The notes below the pieces were generated by a model, which worked only from the letters and a program-made list of their open reading frames with translations, was not told where the DNA came from and ran no database searches. A stretch of DNA of 64,000 bases from Varanus komodoensis (lineage: Eukaryota > Chordata > Lepidosauria > Squamata > Varanidae): assembly GCF_004798865.1 (NCBI RefSeq), contig NW_025335587.1, positions 704,542 through 768,541 on the forward strand, in the 5' to 3' direction. Shown here in pieces: positions 56,545 through 64,000 of this stretch (positions within the stretch are counted from its first letter, which is position 1; the number at the start of each line of letters is the position of its first letter). Position numbers and translations under genes: made by a program.

Positions 56545-57827
56545 ACAAAATGGACCATGGTATCCTTCTGGATAGGCTTGCGGGATTGGGGGTTGGAGGC
56601 ACTGCTTTGCAGTGGTTCCGCTCCTATCTCAATGGCCGGTTCCAGAAGGTGGTGCTGGGGGACTATGGCTCTGTGCCATGGCAGCTATGCCATGGAGTAC
56701 CGCAGGGGTCCATTTTGTCCCCTTTGCTGTTCAACATATACATGAAACCGCTGGGAGAGGTCATCAGGAGGTGTGGGCTGCGGAACCATCAGTACGCTGA
56801 TGATACCCAGCTCTACCTCTCGTTTTCCACCAATCCAGGTGAGGCAGTGGCTGTGCTGAACCGGTGCCTGGCCGAGGTAATGGGCTGGATGAGGGCCAAT
56901 AAACTGAAGCTCAATCCAGACAAGACGGAGGTCCTGTTGGTTGGTGGATCGGGCTTCGGAGAGGGTGAATTGAACCTTGTCCTGAATGGGGTTGCACTCC
57001 CTCTTAGGGACAAGGTCCGCAGCTTGGGAGTGCTCCTCGACCCAGAGCTTTCACTGGAAGCTCAGGTAACAGCAGTGGTGAGGAGCGCTTTCCTCCAGCT
57101 TCGGCTAATTCATCAGCTGCGCCCCTATCTGGAGAATGACTGCCTTGCGACAGTGACACATGCGTTGGTGACTTCCCGTTTGGACTTCTGCAACGCGCTC
57201 TACGTGGGGCTACCCTTGAAGACGGTCCGGATACTTCAATTGGTCCAAAATAGAGCTGCCAGGCTGCTGACGGGGACTGGACGTTATGTTCACATGACTC
57301 CAGTTCTCCGTCAGCTTCACTGGCTTCCCATTGAAGTCCGGGCCCAATTCAAGGTGTTGGTTATGACCTATAAAGCCCTAAACGGCTTGGGTCCTGGTTA
57401 CCTGAAGGAGCGCTTACATCCTTATATGCCCAGCCGCCCCCTGAGATCGGCGGGAGAGGCCCTTCTCCGGGAGCCCTCCATGGAAGAAGTTAGGAGGGTG
57501 GTTACTCGGAGGAGGGCTTTCTCAGCGGTGGCGCCTAAGTTATGGAATGCGCTCCCCAGAGAGGTCCGCCTGGCGCCGTCGTTATTTGTTTTTCGGCGCC
57601 AGGCGAAGACCTTTTTATTTAAGCAGTATTTTAAATGTTAATATTATTGAATTTTATTTGGCCAGGGCGGCTTGTTTTATAGTGTATATTTGTATATTTG
57701 TATTTTATTGTATATATTTTAAAATGTTATTTTAATTTTTTGTTGTAAGCCGCCCCGAGGCTTCGGCGAATGGGGCGGCATAAAAATGTTTTAATAAATA
57801 AATAAATAATAAATAAATTAATAAATA
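56545..57827 (+). mobile_element. L2-clade LINE, young 5'-truncated copy
   Basis: Starts inside the reverse transcriptase near the (V)DHGILLDRL motif and runs through the ORF2 end, a 3' UTR, a terminal stem-loop at 57749-57779 and an AT-rich (TAAA)n tail. Endonuclease and early RT motifs are absent through 5' truncation. With an open frame across more than 1 kb it is the least decayed element in the window. Confidence 0.95.
56550..57641 (+). CDS. L2-clade ORF2 C-terminal fragment (partial reverse transcriptase)
   Basis: 364 codons of LINE ORF2 with no stop or frameshift. It covers the RT palm and thumb and the C-terminal region. VPQGSILSPLLFNIY is near the start, YADD at 56793-56804 supplies the two catalytic Asp residues, and LKLNPDKTEVLLVG follows. 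The C-terminal order LQLVQNRAARLLTGTGRY, LRQLHWLPIEVRAQFKVLVM, TYKALNGLGPGYL and FSAVAPKLWNALPREVR identifies the L2 clade and not CR1 or BovB. The open frame extends 46 codons upstream to 56412, but that part is flanking DNA with the hairpin and has no L2 homology. Without an endonuclease it cannot be autonomous, and no promoter is visible. It is a LINE remnant, not a host gene. Confidence 0.9.
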   Translation: MDHGILLDRLAGLGVGGTALQWFRSYLNGRFQKVVLGDYGSVPWQLCHGVPQGSILSPLLFNIYMKPLGEVIRRCGLRNHQYADDTQLYLSFSTNPGEAVAVLNRCLAEVMGWMRANKLKLNPDKTEVLLVGGSGFGEGELNLVLNGVALPLRDKVRSLGVLLDPELSLEAQVTAVVRSAFLQLRLIHQLRPYLENDCLATVTHALVTSRLDFCNALYVGLPLKTVRILQLVQNRAARLLTGTGRYVHMTPVLRQLHWLPIEVRAQFKVLVMTYKALNGLGPGYLKERLHPYMPSRPLRSAGEALLREPSMEEVRRVVTRRRAFSAVAPKLWNALPREVRLAPSLFVFRRQAKTFLFKQYFKC

Positions 57828-58379
57828 CAGAAGACAAGCAGAAAAGGAAGAGGAGTTTCATTAAAAACTAAAATGGGGTAAGGGTGGGATATGGAGGAAA
57901 TCTTTACCTAAATAATGTGAGAATTATAGACAAGATCAGGGATCAGCCATGAGGTGCCCAAGGCTGAGCAAGTTTCCCGCTGGACCCTTCCTCTTCTCCT
58001 TGATCACCTCACCTGCTACAGACCTCTGCTGCCAGGAAGCATTTTGCAGGGTTACCTTTGCAGTTGACATCCTCCTTTCCAGCTCTGAGGTTGGCAGAAG
58101 CAGCAGGGGGAGTGTGGGTGGGTAGGCAGGTGGACAACAAGCAGATGCAGGTAAGCAGTGGCAGGTGGAAAGCAGGGGACCAGATCCTGCACCAATTTAC
58201 AGGTCCTTTATGAAGAATTCTCTCAAGGGTTTTAGAAAAGCTCAGCTTTGTCCCATGCCTGACTGCATCTATGTCTCAGTCCTAATAACAGTTACTAGTT
58301 CCATTCATTAACAGTGCTAGAAATGCCTGAACATTGTGACGGTGAGAGACTAGCCAAGGTTATCTGGGACTCCCTCCTA

Positions 58380-58425
58380 TTAAGCAGGGTTTACTTCTGC
58401 ATAGATATGCATAGGATGGAAATGT
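58380..58425. repeat. P2 repeat, one arm
   Basis: TTTACTTCTGCATAGATATG and CATAGGATGGAAATG match one arm of the P2 family. Confidence 0.4.
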
Positions 58426-59778
58426 AGGTCATTGTAACATATTTTTCATTACAACTTATATTGCTGATTAAACAACTCTGTACTTTCAGCTGTAGTGGTA
58501 AAATGAAAGGTCCTATTTTCAATGAAGTATAACTAGAAAGATACCAAAAAAAACCCCTCATCCTTTTCAAGTGTCATTTTATTTCAGCTTTATGATGACG
58601 AATCATGACTTGGGGAGAAGTATCTGCCATGCTGTGCAACTTAATAACAGTGCTAGCTGGCCTCTCCAGTCAGCAGTTTCCTGACTGCTTGTTGGCTTGA
58701 TCTGATGGATTTTGTAGTGGCCTTGTAAATGGGAATGAGTCATCCGTGAAGGGCAAAGGTTACCAGGCCTCATGCTGAAATGCACATGTTTTGCTGAAAG
58801 GAAAACTAACAAGAGCAGGTTTTGCTGCAGCTCAGCAAAGGAAGAAGACATCAACAAACTGACAGATAGCAGCTTCTGGGATTTTGCATCCCAGCATGGA
58901 TCAGACGTTTCCACTGCAGCCCCAGAGGTGCCATAGGGGACCCTTCTGTCACTCAAAATAAAGAGCAGCAGGGGAAAATAGCCGCCTCTCAACTATGCAA
59001 ATCACATTAGCTAATCACACTTGGCCTTTCACCAATTACAAAGGGTTTTAAAGACTGATAAGGATTATCCAGAAAGACAGGAACTTTGTACAAAATAATC
59101 CCAAGTATTAGCCAACGTCTAGCTAGGATGGATGCACCTTAATACCAAGGTCATGCATCTAAATTGCGGCTCACTGAAAATCCTATCCAAGAATTTTGTT
59201 GCTACCTATACAAGAATGCTATAGATAGTAACGAAACAATTTCAAGTTTGGAAATTACCCTGGAACCAGATAGTTCTGAATCCATCTCTGCCCTCTTGGT
59301 TTGTGTCAGTCCATGCCCCATATCTTTAAAGGGATGTATAGAATGGCCATCATCTATTATGTACCGCAGCTATAGGAAACAACTGCATGTAGCTGCTGAT
59401 TGGATCAAAATGTGTTGCATTTTTAAGATCTCGCTTCATTACTGTATTTATGGGTTGATAAGGACTGGGCAGAGAAACAAAGCTTCTCTTAATGAAGACA
59501 AATTTGGACTTAGGCACTTTCATTCTCCTTCTGTTTCTCACATTTACATGGAAAAGAACATTATGTATCCTAAAGGTATACATTCTCTCTCTTTTTTAAA
59601 ATGGGTAGAGTATATCTGGAAGATGTATGGTGTTAAAATTTGAATGTTACCTACTGCACATAGCAAAGTATTTTCAAAGGTTATTCTTAGACTAACCATA
59701 CACAGCAATGGGACTGTAAAAGTATATAAGTAGTATCTCCCTCTGTGTATGTGCATGCGTGCGTGTGTATTCTGGACC

Positions 59779-59781
<3 letters not shown>

Positions 59782-59845
<64 letters not shown>
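59782..59845. repeat. compound (AT)19(GA)13 microsatellite
   Basis: An AT run of about 39 bp passes directly into a 25-bp GA run. Confidence 0.97.
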
Positions 59846-60047
59846 GCCCAGAAAAAGATGAAAAAATTTAAAATCCTACTAAATCTAAATAAAAAGCAGA
59901 ATTCTGCAGAAGGTTTCTTAGTCCTTTATTACTTTGTAAGCACTCTAATTAGCTTGTATATACAAAACAGTGTTTAAAGTATGCAGGGCAACTAATGCGT
60001 ATTAAAATAACCTGCACATACACCTATCCTTTGGGCTGTTTGCTGTT

Positions 60048-60193
60048 ATGCTATTTTTCATGCTTCTATTTTTGTATTCTGTTTTCGCAGCAGATGATAC
60101 ATGCAGTTTAAACGTGTTAATATATGGTTTATCATTGTTGTCAACTGCCTGAGGAGGAATTGTGGAAAATTAACATCTTAAATAATAAAATAA
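60048..60193 (+). mobile_element. old L2-like LINE 3' UTR
   Basis: TATTTTTGTATTCTGTTTTC, then TTGTCAACTGCCTGAGGAGG and an AATAATAAAATAAAA tail follow L2 3' UTR order in diverged form. Confidence 0.5.
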
Positions 60194-62355
60194 AACAATG
60201 TATGAAGTAGACTAGCTCCATACAGCACTATTAGCAGAAGCATTAACAGGGGCATTCATAGTGGGATTCCCACCTATGCCGGCAAATTAGGGCTACAGCT
60301 GCACCATTTAAAAAAAAAGGAAAAGTGCAGGAATCCAGATAAATGTCATGGGAATTAACCATGTTAGCCACAAAGACATCACTTCCCTGAGTTTTACTAT
60401 ATTTATTCTATTTTAATAGTTTCTTTAAAGGCCAGAGCCTAAACCAGCCTGCTGCTCCATGGGGCTAACTGAAAATCTAATTGCCCCCACTTTGCCAGTG
60501 CAGCTTTGAAGTTAAGCAGCATTGCACAACCAATCACCTCATTCTTTCCAGCCCTGGAATCTAAATGTGTGTAACTTTTGGACACTGGCACAAGACACAC
60601 TAGCAACAGTTTAATTTGTGAGTCCCAACATGGTTTTATTTACAGCATTGCAAATATTTCTACATGTTTATCTTGTGTGATGTCATTAGAACTAGCACAA
60701 TGCATGCCAACAAACAAGCTTCTCCCTATTGTATTTTTAATGTGCAAGACCGTCTTCTCCCCTTGACAAAGCCGCTTGATCAAGATGTTAATAAGGTCAA
60801 AATGTTCCATGCCATAACCTAGCAGAATTGCTCATTTACGTCTCCAAAAGTCTCCATGCCCTAGGCTCACTTCATGGAATAAATTGTTCTCTGTCCTTTG
60901 GAGGAGGCCCCGTAGCTGACATGTTACTGACTCAAAGTTTTCCTATCTACTGGAATACAATTAGGGGATAATACTGCATACATAGAAAGATATTTAGCTA
61001 AAAGTGGTTTTATTGACTTTTTAAATAGAGTAAAATAATTTGTCTCCATCATTAAATACAAGCAGTGGCAGAATGGCCCACACTGTTCCATACTGCTTAT
61101 CTTCAGGACTGCCTGAAAGAACAAATCCTCTCGTATAAGTTGCTGTGATCTGCAGTTTCAGCAGCTTTTGGGGGGCACAGTTACACCCCTGCAAGCACCG
61201 TGATCATGTGGCTATTTGAGGAACTCCCATGCCAGACTACCAGATTGCCTCCATAAGAGCGCTGATGGGGCAAGACCCTTCCAGGGCACTGGCTGGATTC
61301 GTCCAGTGTCTCACATGCATAGCATCCCACCTTGCATTTCTTAAAATGCACTTGATATCTTCTGTTCTTGGTTAACTGTAAGCATATTACAGGTTGGCGG
61401 CTTTTTAAAGTTGTCTACAGTAGTACATTATATATACAAAGGAAAGTAAAAGAGTGGGCAACAGCTAAAGAAAAGGGGGTGCAAAGATAAATTATGAAAG
61501 GTGACTTTCAAGACCTTGCTTGTTTACAGGTTTCCTCTGTGGTTTCTTTTTTATTGTTGACAGTGCCCTGGAGCTACCCACTTGAATGGGTAATACTTGG
61601 CTGTTATCATTATGTCACATCATAAACAGTCAATAAAAAACCAAACCGTTCCCAGCTCACACCATGAAGCACATTGCCTGACATTCTTTCCTTTGCAAAA
61701 AGGAATGAAGATGAAGGCTCAGACGGGCTGAAGATGAGGAAGCGCTCTTTGGTTCTTTTTCTCCCCCAACGGAATGAAGGTAGTAATACTAAAAATTAGT
61801 TTCATTTCAAATCTGATTAATGGAAAATTGGTTATCAAGAGAAATTTAAGGAAAGCACTGTCAGTAAAATAGCTATATACAGAAATAAAAAGAAATCTAT
61901 TGCAGATTTTTGTACTAGGTAGTTTTCCCTTTGCTGTTGCTACTGGTAACTTGCCTTGTATAATATGTTTGCTTTTGCAGCAAAACCTGCCCCTTTTTAA
62001 TGTATGGGTCCTAGTTTTTGTTTGTTTGTTTAGGGAATTACACCACTTTGTTCAAACCTTATGATAACCCTGTACCTGTCTTTCTGGACCTTCTTGTCTA
62101 ATTTCCTTCTTTTCGGGTGTAGAATATTGGATAGTCACTGTGTGTGTGCGTGCGCATGCATGCGTGTATTTTTTCTTTCAAGTAGCAACTTGAAAAATGT
62201 TAGATGCCAATGCTAACAATCTAAGACCAAATAATGTACACAATCCAGATTAGTAGATTTCCTCACCAATTCTACATAGAGTATCAAATCTCATTGATTT
62301 ACTGGTTTAGATGCAAATAAAATCTAAATTTGCTCTAGTGTTAGCATGTTAGCAG
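60194..62355. other. intron, repeat-poor
   Basis: 61500-61800 is a candidate conserved noncoding block. Otherwise no gene or repeat family was recognised. Confidence 0.45.
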
Positions 62356-62435
62356 AGCAAACCTATGTATGCTCAGAAGTAAGTCTTACAGATGTAAATT
62401 GGACTTATTCTTGGGTGCATGATTACATCTGAAGT
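62356..62435. repeat. short palindromic repeat, family P2 (good copy)
   Basis: GCAAACCTATGTATGCTCAG and AAGTAAGTCTTAC form the left side; GGACTTATTCTTGGGTGCAT and GATTAC form the right. The two sides are approximate reverse complements. Confidence 0.6.
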
Positions 62436-64000
62436 AGCAATAACCAGTATTATATGGATCTAGAACTATGCTTGATTAACTGGAGCAAAACAAAATTTGA
62501 CCTGAACAAGCAATGTTTGTGAGCATGCTTTCCACCTTTGCTTTTCATGAGGTGCTTCTGGAAAACAGAAGGTACTTTCACACCAAGCCAACACATGGCC
62601 TATTTGAAGCTCATTTCATACTTTATTTGCCAATCTCAACATACTCAAATCACAAGATTTGAACTGGATGATAGAACTAGGAAGGGAAAGTTCATAAACA
62701 TTTGTATTTTTATAAAAGTCTTTCTGTGTCTACCAACTCCTTGCCATTTTATCATGTGGTTTCTGTTCAGAGTAGCAGTTTGAGTGCCAAGTAGTGAGAC
62801 ACTGGAACATTGGCAACAGTACTCTTAAAGATATGCAATCATCCCTCTCCCAGTTTGACCAGTGTGACCAGTATGGGCATGGCTGCTTTAAATATGCAGA
62901 TACTGCTTAATTTTTGTTGGTGCTTGACAATTCTCCATGTATAACTCAAAACCTTGTAAATCAATAGCTCTATCAACACACGCACATGTGCACACACATG
63001 TGAGCAAGCCAATGTTCCTTTGCTTGGATTTTGGCACTTCTTTTAGAAAATTGTAATATGTTTCTATTGACTTAAATGGTTTTGCATGCTAGGAAACTGA
63101 CGAGTGCTCATGTAAGGTGAACTGAGGTGGAGAATCGCTTTCATCTACTGCTGACTTAAACTATTAGTTTTTTTTTAATGATTACTGTTTATACTTTAAT
63201 GTCTTAGGATGCAATTCTGTACATCCTGTTAAGACTGAAAAAGTCCTACAAATCTCAGAATTCCCCAGACAGCACACTGTCAATAAAGCTGCTGTTGAAC
63301 CATGCAGCTTTATTGATTTAATCTTCTAAGACATTTAGTTTCTTAGACAGAAAAGCTTGGTAAAATAATAAGTTAAATTGAGTTTGTATATAGATATATC
63401 CCACTGAATTTCACAAGACTGATTGCCTAACAGGTAAACATAGATTGCTTCATAGTATTCATTGAACTCTAATTATTACCTAGAATTTAAAACTATCCCT
63501 TATGATGATTATTATTTATCATTTATTTCCCCACTCCAGTCCCCTGTGCTAGCACTGATGCAGCTGATTAATATGTCTGGTAATTTGTCTGAGTAGTAAA
63601 TTAATTGAAAAAATGTCCCTTGGAGATTCTAGATTTCATAGTGCATTAGCAGACTGACAGTTTCAATGGTGCCTAGATGCTATTAGTTGTCTTGGAATAC
63701 GTATTCTCAAGGATAATTTGAATAAACTGATTAATGAGATTTCACAGGGTTTAGAAAGATAGACATTTTTAAAGCTGAGTTTGTGGAGCAAGGTAAATAC
63801 ACTTAAGATCAATACAATATCTAGGCTTGTTGAGAATATGTGGGCCTCTTTTATTTATGCTTGGCAAATATTTTCAGAAAATCATTGCTTTCTTTCATAC
63901 ATTTTAATGGGTCCTGCTCCACCAAGATGATTTCTGAAAAGAATACAACTTCCAATTAAAGAAGGAAATCCCAGATCTTGCATTGCATCATCATGCTTAT
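62436..64000. other. intron, no gene recognised
   Basis: AT-rich unique-looking sequence. A weak P2-like arm lies near 63204-63250. No exon was supported. Confidence 0.45.

Larger units (their letters stand above)
57828..60047. other. intron, partly repeat-poor
   Basis: 58590-59060 is a candidate conserved noncoding block containing an octamer ATGCAAAT near 58996. The stretch 57940-58200 is GC-richer and unclassified. The 159-codon frame at 59164-59643 has no recognisable domain. Confidence 0.45.
29902..64000 (-). other. TRABD2B: TRABD2B upstream intron (at least 34 kb)
   Basis: Everything from 29902 to the window's right edge appears to be intron of the same gene. I searched the minus strand for the preceding exon (expected words such as NWERKRPVWVMLM) and found none. 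The content is repeats plus unique sequence, listed separately. Confidence 0.75.

Noticed and set aside
56412-56549. N-terminal 46 codons of the long open frame at 56412-57641
   Set aside because: They precede the L2 homology, include the hairpin and have no protein similarity. The frame is open there by chance.
59164-59643. 159-codon plus-strand open frame in AT-rich sequence
   Set aside because: The longest unexplained frame on the right side, but the translation has no domain, family resemblance or plausible splice context. A 77-codon antisense frame overlaps it.
1-64000. Bacterial-type systems, CRISPR arrays, tRNA or rRNA genes
   Set aside because: No regularly spaced identical repeats with unique spacers, no tRNA cloverleaf beyond SINE heads, no operon structure. 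The regular repeats present are microsatellites and transposon copies.

Overview
This is vertebrate nuclear DNA, most likely from a squamate reptile (lizard or snake). The evidence is the mixture of repeats: L2-clade LINEs with a stem-loop 3' end and (TAAA)n tail, BovB/RTE LINEs, CR1-clade LINEs, tRNA-derived SINEs, short palindromic repeats and long microsatellites. There is no operon, ribosomal RNA, tRNA or CRISPR content. The species cannot be named from the sequence.

The only host gene I can support is TRABD2B (TIKI2, a membrane-anchored Wnt-inactivating metalloprotease), on the minus strand. Two consecutive internal coding exons are present: 29755-29901 (49 codons, phase 0 at both ends) and 1055-1229 (58 codons plus one base). 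Both have canonical AG/GT borders and join in frame. The intron between them is 28,525 bp. The intron upstream of the first exon fills the window from 29902 to 64000 and beyond. I found no other TRABD2B exon, so the 5' exons lie past 64000 and the next 3' exon lies before position 1. The second GX2H motif of the protease is split by the intron that leaves the window on the left.

The rest is intron. From 1 to 30 kb it holds CR1-clade 3' ends, two SINE pieces, two candidate solo LTRs, an internally deleted L2 LINE with a GC-rich 5' region (15271-16281), two same-strand L2 3' ends (18669-19635), an unexplained GC-rich repetitive block (19650-20480), a compound ATT/AGC microsatellite and two 3' ends of another non-LTR family. 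From 30 to 64 kb it holds four BovB fragments (one with a nested CR1), a CR1-clade ORF2 remnant, old and young L2 copies, five copies in total of one palindromic family and at least four of another, and several repeat-poor blocks that could be conserved regulatory DNA. The youngest-looking element is the L2 copy at 56545-57827, whose reverse transcriptase C-terminal frame is still open and whose 5' junction carries a perfect 15-bp inverted repeat.

I see no previously undescribed multi-gene system. The most checkable points are the split catalytic motif of TRABD2B, the L2 copies with their shared 3' hairpin, the deleted L2 with a YY1-like site, the GC-rich block at 20 kb, and the candidate conserved noncoding blocks.
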